This document shows, in pieces, positions 12,075-24,871 of a DNA stretch of 64,000 nucleotides. The stretch spans positions 62,001 through 126,000 of the forward strand of contig NW_026114518.1 in the NCBI RefSeq assembly GCF_905475345.1, in the 5' to 3' direction. The translations under genes were made by a program, and so were the position numbers. The notes below the pieces were generated by a model. The model saw nothing but the letters and a program-made list of their open reading frames with translations. It was not told the origin of the DNA and made no database searches. Position 1 is the first letter of the stretch; every line of letters starts with the position of its first letter. The stretch comes from Vespula vulgaris (lineage: Eukaryota > Arthropoda > Insecta > Hymenoptera > Vespidae).

Positions 12075-12468
12075 AACAATTTTTTTCTCCGAAACTATAG
12101 CACCTAGAACAACGGAAGCGAGGGCATTGGAAAGGGCTCGTCGCGCCGTACACGCCCATATTTTTCTCATCCAGATCTGACCAATAGGAGCCGAGTTATA
12201 ACGGTTTAAAGGGAACAAAGGAAAAAAAAATTTTTCTTTCACAATTTTTCTCTCCGAAACTATAGCACCTAGAACAACCGTAGCGAGGGCATTGGAAAGG
12301 GCTCGTCGCCTCCTACACGGCCATATTTTTTTCATCTAGATCTGACCAATAGGAGCCGAGTTACTACGGTGTAAATGGAACAAAGGAAAATAATCTTTCT
12401 TTAACAATTTTTTTCTCCAAAACTATAGCACCTAGAACAACCGGACAGGGGTCATTGGAAGGCGCTCC

Positions 12469-13102
12469 TCACGCACTACACGGCCATATTATGTTCATCC
12501 AGATCTGACCAATAGGAGCAGAGTTATAACGGTATAAAGGGAACAAAGGAAAAAAAAATTTTTCTTTAACAATTTTTTTCTCCGAAACTATAGCACCTAG
12601 AACAACCGGAGCGAGGGAATTGGAAAGTGCACGTCGCCTCCTACAGGCGCATATTTTTTTCATCCAGATCTGACCAATAGGAGCCGAGTTATAACGGTTT
12701 AAAGGGAACAAAGGAAACAAAAATTTTTCTTTAACAATTTTTTCCTCCGAAACTGTAGCACTTAGCACAACCGGAGCGAGGGCATTGGAAAGGACTCGTC
12801 GCCTCCTACACGCCCATATTTTTTTCATCCACATCTGACCAATAGGAGCCGAGTTACAACGGTTTAAATGGAACAAAGGAAAAAAAATTTTTCTTTAAAG
12901 ATTTTTCTCTCCGAAACTGTGGCACCTAGAACAACCGGAGCGAGGGCATTGGAAAGGACTCGTCGCGCCGTACACGCCCATATTTTTTTCATCCAGATCT
13001 GACCAACTGGAGCCGAGTTATAACGGTTTAAAGGGCACAAAGGAAAAAAAAATTTTTTTAAATAATTTTTCTCTCCGAAACTATAGCACCTAGAACAAAC
13101 GT
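12469..13102. repeat. Marker cassette, copy 3
   Basis: Same variant order, 33 monomers after copy 2. It now has CTACAGGCGC and AGTGCACGTCGC, and a private CACTTAGCAC near 12761. It ends with ACAAACGTAGCG, the form most later copies share. Confidence 0.85.
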
Positions 13103-16100
13103 AGCGAGGGCATTGGAAAGGGCTCGTCGCCTCCTACACGGCCATATTTTTTTCATCCAGATCTGACCAATAGGAGCCGAGTTACAACGGTTTAAATGGA
13201 ACAAAGGAAAATAATCTTTCTTTAACAATTTTTTTCTCCAAAACTATAGCTCCTAGATCAACCGGACAGGGGTCATTGGAAGGCGCTCCTCGCGCGATAC
13301 ACGGCCATATTTTGTTCATCCAGATCTGACCAATAGGAGCCGAGTTATAACGGTTTAAAGGGAACAAAGGAAAAAAAAATTCTCTTTAACAATTTTTTCC
13401 TCCGAAACTGTAGCACCTAGAACAACCGTAGCGAGGGCATTGGAAAGGGCTCGTCGCCTCCTACACGGCCATATTTTTTTCATCCAGATCTGACCGATAG
13501 GAGCCGAGTTACAACGGTTTAAATGGAACAAAGGAAAATAATCTTTCTTTAACAATTTTTTTCTCCAAAACTATAGCACCTAGATCAACCGGACAGCGGT
13601 CATTGGAAGGCGCTCCTCGCGCAATACACGGCCATATTTTGTTCATCCAGATCTGACCAATAGGAGCCGAGTTATAGCGGTTTAAATGGAACAAAGGAGA
13701 AAAAAATTTTTCTTTAACAATTTTTTCCTAGGAAACTGTAGCACCTAGAACAACCGGAGCGAGGACATTGGAAAGGACTCGTCGCGCCGTACACGCCCAT
13801 ATTTTTTTCATCCAGATCTGACCAATAGGAGCCGAGTTACTACGGTTTAAATGGAACAAAGGAAAATAATCTTTTTTAACAATTTTTTTCTCCGAAACCG
13901 TAGCCCCTAGAAAAACCGGAGCGAGGGCATTGGAAAGGGCTCGTCGCCTCCTACACGGCCATATTTTTTTCATCCAGAGCTGACCAATAGGAGCCGAGTT
14001 ACAACGGTTTAAATGGAACAATGGAAAATAATCTTTCTTTAACAATTTTTTTCTCCAAAACTATAGCACCTAGAACAACCGGACAGGGGTCATTGGAAGG
14101 CGCTCCTCGCGCCCTGCACGGCCATATTTTGTTCATCCAGATCTGACCAATAGGAGCCGAGTTATAACGGTTTAAATGGAACAAAGGAAAAAAAATTTTT
14201 CTTTAACAATTTTTTCTCCGAAACTGTGGCACCTAGAACAACCAGAGCGAGGGCATTGGAAAGGGCTCGTCGCCTCCTACACGGCCATATTTTTTTCATC
14301 CAGATCTGACCAATAGGAGCCGAGTTACAACGGTTTAAATGGAACAAAGGAAAATAATCTTTCTTTAACAATTTTTTTCTCCAAAACTATAGCACCTAGA
14401 ACAACCGGACAGGGGTGATTGGAAGGCGCTCCTCACGCACTACACGGCCATATTATGTTCATCCAGATCTGACCAATAGGAGCCGAGTTATAACGGTTTA
14501 AATGGTACAAAGGAAAAAAAAATTTTCCTTTAACAATTTTTTTCTCCGAAACTATAGCACCTAGAACAACCGAAGCGAGGGCATTGGAAAGGGCTCGTCG
14601 CGCCGTACACGCCCATATTTTTTTCATCCAGATCTGACCAATAGGAGCCGAGTTATAACGGTTTAAAGGGAACAAAGGAAAAAAAAATTTTTCTTTAACA
14701 ATTTTTTCCTCCGAAACTGTGGCATCTAGAACAACTGGACCGATGTCATTGGAAAGGGCTCGTCGCGCCCTACGCGCCCATATTTTTTTCATCCAGATCT
14801 GACCAATAGGTGCCGAGTTACAACGGTTTAAATGGAACAAAGGAAAATAATCTTTCTTTAACAATTTTTTTCTCCAAAACTATAGCACCTAGAACAACCG
14901 GACAGGGGTCATTGGAAGGCGCTCCTCGCGCACTACACGGCCATATTTTGTTCATCCAGATCTGACCAATATGAGCCGAGTTATAACGGATAAAGCGGAA
15001 CAAAGGAAAAAAAAATTTTTCTTTAACAATTTTTTTCTCCGAAACTGCGGCACCTAGAACAACCAGAGCGAGGGCATTGGAAAGGGCTCGTCGCGCTCTA
15101 CACGCCCATATTTTTTTCATCCAGATCTGACCAATAGCAGCCGAGTTATAACGGTTTAAAGGGAACAAAGGAAAAAAAAATTCTCTTTAACAATTTTTCT
15201 CTCCGAAACTATAGCACCTAGAACAACCGTAGCGAGGGCATTGGAAAGGGCTCGTCGCCTCCTACACGGCCATATTTTTTTCATCCAGATCTGACCAATA
15301 GGAGCCGAGTTACAACGGTTTAAATGGAACAAAGGAAAATAATCTTTCTTTAACAATTTTTTTCTCCAAAACTATAGCACCTAGATCAACCGGACAGGGG
15401 TCATTGGAAGGCGCTCCTCGCGCGATACACGGCCATATTTTGTTCATCCAGATCTGACCAATAGGAGCCGAGTTATAACGGTTTAAAGGGAACAAAGGAA
15501 AAAAAAATTCTCTTTAACAATTTTTTCCTCCGAAACTGTAGCACCTAGAACAACCGTAGCGAGGGCATTGGAAAGGGCTCGTCGCCTCCTACACGGCCAT
15601 ATTTTTTTCATCCAGATCTGACCGATAGGAGCCGAGTTACAACGGTTTAAATGGAACAAAGGAAAATAATCTTTCTTTAACAATTTTTTTCTCCAAAACT
15701 ATAGCACCTAGATCAACCGGACAGCGGTCATTGGAAGGCGCTCCTCGCGCAATACACGGCCATATTTTGTTCATCCAGATCTGACCAATAGGAGCCGAGT
15801 TATAGCGGTTTAAATGGAACAAAGGAGAAAAAAATTTTTCTTTAACAATTTTTTCCTAGGAAACTGTAGCACCTAGAACAACCGGAGCGAGGACATTGGA
15901 AAGGACTCGTCGCGTCGTACACGCCCATATTTTTTTCATCCAGATCTGACCAATAGGAGCCGAGTTACTACGGTTTAAATGGAACAAAGGAAAATAATCT
16001 TTCTTTAACAATTTTTTTCTCCGAAACCGTAGCCCCTAGAAAAACCGGAGCGAGGGCATTGGAAAGGGCTCGTCGCCTCCTACACGGCCATATTTTTTTC

Positions 16101-16525
16101 ATCCAGAGCTGACCAATAGGAGACGAGTTACAACGGTTTAAATGGAACAATGGAAAATAATCTTTCTTTAACAATTTTTTTCTCCAAAACTATAGCACCT
16201 AGAACAACCGGACAGGGGTCATTGGAAGGCGCTCCTCGCGCCCTGCACGGCCATATTTTGTTCATCCAGATCTGACCAATAGGAGCCGAGTTATAACGGT
16301 TTAAATGGAACAAAGGAAAAAAAATTTTTCTTTAACAATTTTTTTCTCCGAAACCTTGGCACCTAGAACAACCAGAGCGAGGGCATTGGAAAGGGCTCGT
16401 CGCCTCCTACACGGCCATATTTTTTTCATCCAGATCTGACCAATAGGAGCCGAGTTACAAAGGTTTAAATGGAACAAAGGAAAATAATCTTTCTTTAACA
16501 ATTTTTTTCTCCAAAACTATAGCAC
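13080..16525. repeat. 13-monomer duplication (offset about 2128 bp)
   Basis: About 13080-14395 reappears at about 15208-16525. Shared variants include GACCGATAGG, GGACAGCGGTCATTGG, GAGTTATAGCGG, TTTCCTAGGAAA, GAGTTACTACGG, CCGTAGCCCCTAG and GCCCTGCACGG. The offset shifts by one or two bases because of single-base length changes in T and A runs, such as the shortened ATCTTTTTTAAC near 13870 against ATCTTTCTTTAAC in the partner. Confidence 0.78.
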
Positions 16526-17555
16526 CTACAACAACCGGACAGGGGTCATTGGAAGGCGCTCCTCGCGCACTACACGGCCATATTTTGTTCATCCAGATCT
16601 GACCAATAGGAGCCGAATTATAACGGTTTAAAGGGTACAAAGGAAAAAAAATTTTCCTTTAACAATTTTTTTCTCCGAAACTATAGCACCTAGAACAACG
16701 GAAGCGAGGGCATTGGAAAGGGCTCGTCGCGCCGTACACGCCCATATTTTTCTCATCCAGATCTGACCAATAGGAGCCGAGTTATAACGGTTTAAAGGAA
16801 CAAAGGAAGAAAAAATTTTTCTTTCACAATTTTTCTCTCCGAAACTATAGCACCTAGAACAACCGTAGCGAGGGCATTGGAAAGGGCTCGTCGCCTCCTA
16901 CACGGCCATATTTTTTTCATCCAGATCTGACCAATAGGAGCCGAGTTACTACGGTTTAAATGGAACGAAGGAAAATAATCTTTCTTTAACAATTTTTTTC
17001 TCCAAAACTATAGCACCTAGAACAACCGGACAGGGGTCATTGGAAGGCGCTCCTCACGCACTACACGGCCATATTATGTTCATCCAGATCTGACCAATAG
17101 GAGCCGAGTTATAACGGTTTAAATGGTACAAAGGAAAAAAAAATTTTCCTTTAACAATTTTTTTCTCCGAAACTATAGCACCTAGAACAACCGAAGCGAG
17201 GGCATTGGAAAGAGCTCGTCGCGCTCTACACGCCCATATTTTTTTCATCCAGATCTGACCAATAGGAGCCGAGTTATAACGGTTTAAAGGGAACAAAGGA
17301 AAAAAAAATTTTTCTTTAACAATTTTTTCCTCCGAAACTGTGGCATCTAGAACAACTGGACCGATGTCATTGGAAAGGGCTCGTCGCGCCCTACGCGCCC
17401 ATATTTTTTTCATCCAGATCTGACCAATAGGAGCCGAGTTACAACGGTTTAAATGGAACAAAGGAAAATAATCTTTCTTTAACAATTTTTTTCTCCAAAA
17501 CTATAGCACCTAGAACAACCGGACAGGGGTCATTGGAAGGCGCTCCTCGCGCACT
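14400..17555. repeat. 16-monomer duplication (offset 2621 bp)
   Basis: About 14400-14945 reappears at about 17021-17555. Both carry a B unit with CTCACGCAC and ATTATGTTC, then AAATGGTACAAAGG with TTTTCCTTTAAC, then a C monomer (14719 and 17340). The partner breaks off inside a B unit: at about 17560 ATATTTTTTTC replaces the expected ATATTTTGTTC and the sequence continues as A type. Confidence 0.72.
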
Positions 17556-17569
17556 ACACGGCCATATTT

Positions 17570-19650
17570 TTTTCATCCAGATCTGACCAATAGCAGCCGA
17601 GTTATAACGGTTTAAAGGGAACAAAGGAAAAAAAAATTCTCTTTAACAATTTTTCTCTCCGAAACTATAGCACCTAGAACAACCGTAGCGAGGGCATTGG
17701 AAAGGGCTCGTCGCCTCCTACACGGCCATATTTTTTTCATCCAGATCTGACCAATAGGAGCCGAGTTACAACGGTTTAAATGGAACAAAGGAAAATAATC
17801 TTTCTTTAACAATTTTTTTCTCCAAAACTATAGCACCTAGATCAACCGGACAGGGGTCATTGGAAGGCGCTCCTCGCGCAATACACGGCCATATTTTGTT
17901 CATCCAGATCTGACCAATAGGAGCCGAGTTATAACGGTTTAAAGGGAACAGAGGAAAAAAAATTTTTCTTTAACAATTTTTTCCTCCGAAACTGTAGCAC
18001 CTAGAACAACCGGAGCGAGGGAACTGGAAAGGGCTCGTCGCCTCCTACACGGTCATATTTTTTTCATCCAGATCTGACCAATAGGAGCCGAGTAACAACG
18101 GTTTAAATGGAACAAAGGAAAAAAAATTTTTTTTTAACAAGTTTTTTCTCCGAAACTGTGGCACCTAGAACAACCGGAGCGAGGGCATTGGAAAGGGCTC
18201 GTCGCGCTCTACACGCCCATATTTTTTTCATCCAGATCTGACCAATAGCAGCCGAGTTATAACGGTTTAAATGGAACAAACGAAAAAAAAATTTTTTTTT
18301 AACAATTTTTTCCTAGGAAACTGTAGCACCTAGAACAACCGGAGCGAGGGCATTGGAAAGGACTCGTCGCGCCGTACACGCCCATATTTTTTTCATCCAG
18401 ATCTGACCAATAGGAGCCGAGTTACAACGGTTTAAATGGAACAAAGGAAAATAATCTTTCTTTAACAATTTTTTTCTCCGAAACCGTGGCCCCTAGAACA
18501 ACCGGACAGGGGTCATTGGAAGGCGCTCCTCGCGCACTACACGGCCATATTTTGTTCATCCAGATCTGACCAATATGAGCCGAGTTATAACGGATAAAGC
18601 GGAACAAAGGAAAAAAAAATTTTTCTTTAACAATTTTTTTCTCCGAAACTGCGGCACCTAGAACAACCAGAGCGAGGGCATTGGAAAGGGCTCGTCGCGC
18701 TCTACACGCCCATATTTTTTTCATCCAGATCTGACCAATAGCAGCCGAGTTATAACGGTTTAAAGGGAACAAAGGAAAAAAAAATTCTCTTTAACAATTT
18801 TTCTCTCCGAAACTATAGCACCTAGAACAACCGTAGCGAGGGCATTGGAAAGGGCTCGTCGCCTCCTACACGGCCATATTTTTTTCATCCAGATCTGACC
18901 AATAGGAGCCGAGTTACAACGGTTTAAATGGAACAAAGGAAAATAATCTTTCTTTAACAATTTTTTTCTCCAAAACTATAGCACCTAGATCAACCGGACA
19001 GGGGTCATTGGAAGGCGCTCCTCGCGCAATACACGGCCATATTTTGTTCATCCAGATCTGACCAATAGGAGCCGAGTTATAACGGTTTAAAGGGAACAGA
19101 GGAAAAAAAATTTTTCTTTAACAATTTTTTCCTCCGAAACTGTAGCACCTAGAACAACCGGAGCGAGGGAACTGGAAAGGGCTCGTCGCCTCCTACACGG
19201 TCATATTTTTTTCATCCAGATCTGACCAATAGGAGCCGAGTAACAACGGTTTAAATGGAACAAAGGAAAAAAAATTTTTTTTTAACAAGTTTTTTCTCCG
19301 AAACTGTGGCACCTAGAACAACCGGAGCGAGGGCATTGGAAAGGGCTCGTCGCGCTCTACACGCCCATATTTTTTTCATCCAGATCTGACCAATAGCAGC
19401 CGAGTTATAACGGTTTAAATGGAACAAACGAAAAAAAAATTTTTCTTTAACAATTTTTTCCTAGGAAACTGTAGCACCTAGAACAACCGGAGCGAGGGCA
19501 TTGGAAAGGACTCGTCGCGCCGTACACGCCCATATTTTTTTCATCCAGATCTGACCAATAGGAGCCGAGTTACAACGGTTTAAATGGAACAAAGGAAAAT
19601 AATCTTTCTTTAACAATTTTTTTCTCCGAAACCGTGGCCCCTAGAACAAC
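17570..19650. repeat. 7-monomer tandem duplication (offset 1148 bp)
   Basis: Copy one is about 17570-18502 and copy two about 18718-19650. Shared landmarks are AATAGCAGCCG, AAATTCTCTTTAAC, GGGAACAGAGG, GAACTGGAAAGG, GAGTAACAACGG, AACAAGTTTTTTC and GGAACAAACGAAA. Near 18502 copy one switches from an A to a B sequence (GTGGCCCCTAGAACAACCGG, then ACAGGGG), while copy two stays A. Confidence 0.8.
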
Positions 19651-20332
19651 CGGAGCGAGGGCATTGGAAAGGGCTCGTCGCCTCCTACACGGCCATATTT
19701 TTTTCATCCAGATCTGACCAATAGGAGCCGAGTTACAACGGTTTAAATGGAACAAAGGAAAATAATCTTTCTTTAACAATTTTTTTCTCCAAAACTATAG
19801 CACCTACAACAACCGGACAGGGGTCATTGGAAGGCGCTCCTCGCGCACTACACGGCCATATTTTGTTCATCCAGATCTGACCAATAGTAGCCGAATTATA
19901 ACGGTTTAAAGGGTACAAAGGAAAAAAAATTTTCCTTTAACAATTTTTTTCTCCGAAACTATAGCACCTAGAACAACGGAAGCGAGGGCATTGGAAAGGG
20001 CTCGTCGCGCCGTACACGCCCATATTTTTCTCATCCAGATCTGACCAATAGGAGCCGAGTTATAACGGTTTAAAGGGAACAAAGGAAAAAAAAATTTTTC
20101 TTTCACAATTTTTCTCTCCGAAACTATAGCACCTAGAACAACCGTAGCGAGGGCATTGGAAAGGGCTCGTCGCCTCCTACACGGCCATATTTTTTTCATC
20201 TAGATCTGACCAATAGGAGCCGAGTTACTACGGTTTAAATGGAACAAAGGAAAATAATCTTTCTTTAACAATTTTTTTCTCCAAAACTATAGCACCTAGA
20301 ACAACCGGACAGGGGTCATTGGAAGGCGCTCC

Positions 20333-20966
20333 TCACGCACTACACGGCCATATTATGTTCATCCAGATCTGACCAATAGGAGCAGAGTTATAACGGTATA
20401 AAGGGAACAAAGGAAAAAAAAATTTTTCTTTAACAATTTTTTTCTCCGAAACTATAGCACCTAGAACAACCGGAGCGAGGGAATTGGAAAGTGCACGTCG
20501 CCTCCTACAGGCGCATATTTTTTTCATCCAGATCTGACCAATAGGAGCAGAGTTATAACGGTTTAAAGGGAACAAAGGAAACAAAAATTTTTCTTTAACA
20601 ATTTTTTCCTCCGAAACTGTAGCACTTAGAACAACCGGAGCGAGGGCATTGGAAAGGACTCGTCGCCTCCTACACGCCCATATTTTTTTCATCCACATCT
20701 GACCAATAGGAGCCGAGTTACAACGGTTTAAATGGAACAAAGGAAAAAAAATTTTTTTTTAAAGATTTTTCTCTCCGAAACTGTGGCACCTAGAACAACC
20801 GGAGCGAGGGCATTGGAAAGGACTCGTCGCGCCGTACACGCCCATATTTTTTTCATCCAGATCTGACCAACTGGAGCCGAGTTATAACGGTTTAAAGGGA
20901 ACAAAGGAAAAAAAAATTTTTTTAAATAATTTTTCTCTCCGAAACTATAGCACCTAGAACAAACGT
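20333..20966. repeat. Marker cassette, copy 4
   Basis: Same variant order, 48 monomers after copy 3 and part of the 7864-bp duplication. A second AGGAGCAGAG appears near 20543, where other copies have AGGAGCCGAG, which looks like spread of the neighbouring monomer's variant. Confidence 0.83.
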
Positions 20967-21229
20967 AGCGAGGGCATTGGAAAGGGCTCGTCGCCTCCTA
21001 CACGGCCATATTTTTTTCATCCAGATCTGACCAATAGGAGCCGAGTTACAACGGTTTAAATGGAACAAAGGAAAATAATCTTTCTTTAACAATTTTTTTC
21101 TCCAAAACTATAGCACCTAGATCAACCGGACAGGGGTCATTGGAAGGCGCTCCTCGCGCGATTCACGGCCATATTTTGTTCATCCAGATCTGACCAATAG
21201 GAGCCGAGTTATAACGGTTTAAAGGGAAC

Positions 21230-23070
21230 AAAGGAGAAAAAAATTTTTCTTTAACAATTTTTTCCTAGGAAACTGTAGCACCTAGAACAACCGGAGCGAG
21301 GACATTGGAAAGGACTCGTCGCGCCGTACACGCCCATATTTTTTTCATCCAGATCTGACCAATAGGAGCCGAGTTACTACGGTTTAAATGGAACAAAGGA
21401 AAATAATCTTTCTTTAACAATTTTTTTCTCCGAAACCGTAGCCCCTAGAAAAACCAGAGCGAGGGCATTGGAAAGGGCTCGTCGCCTCCTACACGGCCAT
21501 ATTTTTTTCATCCAGAGCTGACCAATAGGAGCCGAGTTACAACGGTTTAAATGGAACAATGGAAAATAATCTTTCTTTAACAATTTTTTTCTCCAAAACT
21601 ATAGCACCTAGAACAACCGGACAGGGGTCATTGGAAGGCGCTCCTCGCGCCCTGCACGGCCATATTTTGTTCATCCAGATCTGACCAATAGGAGCCGAGT
21701 TATAACGGTTTAAATGGAACAAAGGAAAAAAAATTTTTCTTTAACAATTTTTTTCTCCGAAACTGTGGCACCTAGAACAACCAGAGCGAGGGCATTGGAA
21801 AGGGCTCGTCGCCGCCTACACGGCCATATTTTTTTCATCCAGATCTGACCAATAGGAGCCGAGTTACAACGGTTTAAATGGAACAAAGGAAAATAATCTT
21901 TCTTTAACAATTTTTTTCTCCAAAACTATAGCACCTACAACAACCGGACAGGGGTCATTGGAAGGCGCTCCTCGCGCACTACACGGCCATATTTTGTTCA
22001 TCCAGATCTGACCAATAGGAGCCGAATTATAACGGTTTAAAGGGTACAAAGGAAAAAAAATTTTCCTTTAACAATTTTTTTCTCCAAAACTATAGCACCT
22101 AGATCAACCGGACAGGGGTCATTGGAAGGCGCTCCTCGCGCAATACACGGCCATATTTTGTTCATCCAGATCTGACCAATAGGATCCGAGTTATAGCGGT
22201 TTAAATGGAACAAAGGAGAAAAAAATTTTTCTTTACCAATTTTTTCCTAGGAAACTGTAGCACCTAGAACAACCGGAGCGAGGACATTGGAAAGGACTCG
22301 TCGCGCCGTACACGCCCATATTTTTTTCATCCAGATCTGACCAATAGGAGCCGAGTTACAACGGTTTAAATGGAAAAAAGGAAAATAATCTTTCTTTAAC
22401 AATTTTTTTCTCCGAAACCGTGGCCCCTAGAAAAACCGGAGCGAGGGCATTGGAAAGGGCTCGTCGCCTCCTACACGGCCATATTTTTTTCATCCAGAGC
22501 TGACCAATAGGAGCCGAGTTACAACGGTTTAAATGGAACAATGGAAAATAATCTTTCTTTAACAATTTTTTTCTCCAAAACTATAGCACCTAGAACAACC
22601 GGACAGGGGTTATTGGAAGGCGCTCCTCGCGCCCTACACGGCCATATTTTGTTCATCCAGATCTGAACAATAGGAGCCGAGTTATAACGGTTTAAATGGA
22701 ACAAAGGAAAAAAAATTTTTCTTTAACAATTTTTTTCTCCGAAACTGTGGCACCTAGAACAACCAGAGCGAGGGCATTGGAAAGGGCTCGTCGCCTCCTA
22801 CACGGCCATATTTTTTTCATCCAGATCTGACCAATAGGAGCCGAGTTACAACGGTTTAAATGGAACAAAGGAAAATAATCTTTCTTTAACAATTTTTTTC
22901 TCCAAAACTATAGCACCTACAACAACCGGACAGGGGTCATTGGAAGGCGCTCCTCGCGCACTACACGGCCATATTTTGTTCATCCAGATCTGACCAATAG
23001 GAGCCGAATTATAACGGTTTAAAGGGTACAAAGGAAAAAAAATTTTCCTTTAACAATTTTTTTCTCCGAA
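21230..23070. repeat. 6-monomer duplication (offset 982 bp)
   Basis: About 21230-22070 reappears at about 22212-23052. Shared landmarks are AAGGAGAAAAAAA with TTTCCTAGGAAA, CCCCTAGAAAAACC, CCAGAGCTGACC, GAACAATGG, CTACAACAACCGG, GCCGAATTATAACGG and GGGTACAAAGG. Differences include GAGTTACTACGG against GAGTTACAACGG and GACCAATAGG against GAACAATAGG. Confidence 0.75.
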
Positions 23071-24871
23071 ACTGTGGCACCTAGAACAACCAGAGCGAGG
23101 GCATTGGAAAGGGCTCGTCGCCTCCTACACGGCCATATTTTTTTCATCCAGATCTGACCAATAGGAGCCGAGTTACAACGGTTTAAATGGAACAAAGGAA
23201 AATAATCTTTCTTTAACAATTTTTTTCTCCAAAACTATAGCACCTACAACAACCGGACAGGGGTCATTGGAAGGCGCTCCTCGCGCACTACACGGCCATA
23301 TTTTGTTCATCCAGATCTGACCAATAGGAGCCGAATTATAACGGTTTAAAGGGAACAAAGGAAAAAAAATTTTCCTTTAACAATTTTTTTCTCCGAAACT
23401 ATAGCACCTAGAACAACGGAAGTGAGGGCATTGGAAAGGGCTCGTCGCGCCGTACACGCCCATATTTTTCTCATCCAGATCTGACCAATAGGAGCCGAGT
23501 TATAGCGGTTTAAAGGAACAAAGGAAAAAAAAATTTTTCTTTCACAATTTTTCTCTCCGAAACTATAGCACCTAGAACAACCGTAGCGAGGGCATTGGAA
23601 AGGGCTCGTCGCCTCCTACAAGGCCATATTTTTTTCATCCAGATCTGACCAATAGGAGCCGAGTTACAACGGTTTAAATGGAACAAAGGAAAATAATCTT
23701 TCTTTAACAATTTTTTTCTCCAAAACTATAGCACCTACAACAACCGGACAGGGGTCATTGGAAGGCGCTCCTCGCGCACTACACGGCCATATTTTGTTCA
23801 TCCAGATCTGACCAATAGGAGCCGAATTATAACGGTTTAAAGGGTACAAAGGAAAAAAAATTTTCCTTTAACAATTTTTTTCTCCAAAACTATAGCACCT
23901 AGATCAACCGGACAGGGGTCATTGGAAGGCGCTCCTCGCGCAATACACGGCCATATTTTGTTCATCCAGATCTGACCAATAGGATCCGAGTTATAGCGGT
24001 TTAAATGGAACAAAGGAGAAAAAAATTTTTCTTTAACAATTTTTTCCTAGGAAACTGTAGCACCTAGAACAACCGGAGCGAGGACATTGGAAAGGACTCG
24101 TCGCGCCGTACACGCCCATATTTTTTTCATCCAGATCTGACCAATAGGAGCCGAGTTACAACGGTTTAAATGGAACAAAGGAAAATAATCTTTCTTTAAC
24201 AATTTTTTTCTCCGAAACCGTGGCCCCTAGAAAAACCGGAGCGAGGGCATTGGAAAGGGCTCGTCGCCTCCTACACGGCCATATTTTTTTCATCCAGAGC
24301 TGACCAATAGGAGCCGAGTTACAACGGTTTAAATGGAACAATGGAAAATAATCTTTCTTTAACAATTTTTTTCTCCAAAACTATAGCACCTAGAACAACC
24401 GGACAGGGGTTATTGGAAGGCGCTCCTCGCGCCCTACACGGCCATATTTTGTTCATCCAGATCTGAACAATAGGAGCCGAGTTATAACGGTTTAAATGGA
24501 ACAAAGGAAAAAAAATTTTTCTTTAACAATTTTTTTCTCCGAAACTGTGGCACCTAGAACAACCAGAGCGAGGGCATTGGAAAGGGCTCGTCGCCTCCTA
24601 CACGGCCATATTTTTTTCATCCAGATCTGACCAATAGGAGCCGAGTTACAACGGTTTAAATGGAACAAAGGAAAATAATCTTTCTTTAACAATTTTTTTC
24701 TCCAAAACTATAGCACCTACAACAACCGGACAGGGGTCATTGGAAGGCGCTCCTCGCGCACTACACGGCCATATTTTGTTCATCCAGATCTGACCAATAG
24801 GAGCCGAATTATAACGGTTTAAAGGGTACAAAGGAAAAAAAATTTTCCTTTAACAATTTTTTTCTCCGAAA
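22050..24871. repeat. 11-monomer duplication (offset 1800 bp)
   Basis: About 22050-23070 reappears at about 23850-24870. Shared variants are AATAGGATCCGAG, GAGTTATAGCGG, GGGGTTATTGGAAGG (near 22607 and 24407), CTGAACAATAGG and GCCGAATTATAACGG. The copies separate where the first reads CTCCGAAACTGTGG and the second CTCCGAAACTATAG. The intervening DNA holds a near-repeat with an offset of about 491 bp (23173 and 23664). Confidence 0.77.

Larger units (their letters stand above)
10635..13365. repeat. 2.7-kb segment duplicated 48 monomers away (first copy)
   Basis: This segment matches about 18499-21229 at an offset of 7864 bp. Landmarks include ATATGAGCCGAG with GATAAAGCGG (10700s and 18560s), GGGAACAGAGG, GAACTGGAAAGG, ACAAGTTTTTTCTCC, and the whole marker cassette at 12469 and 20333. 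Its first part (about 10671-11162) also matches about 14931-15422 at 4260 bp (26 monomers). It ends where AAATTCTCTTTAAC here is replaced by AGAAAAAAATTTTTC in the partner. Confidence 0.8.
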
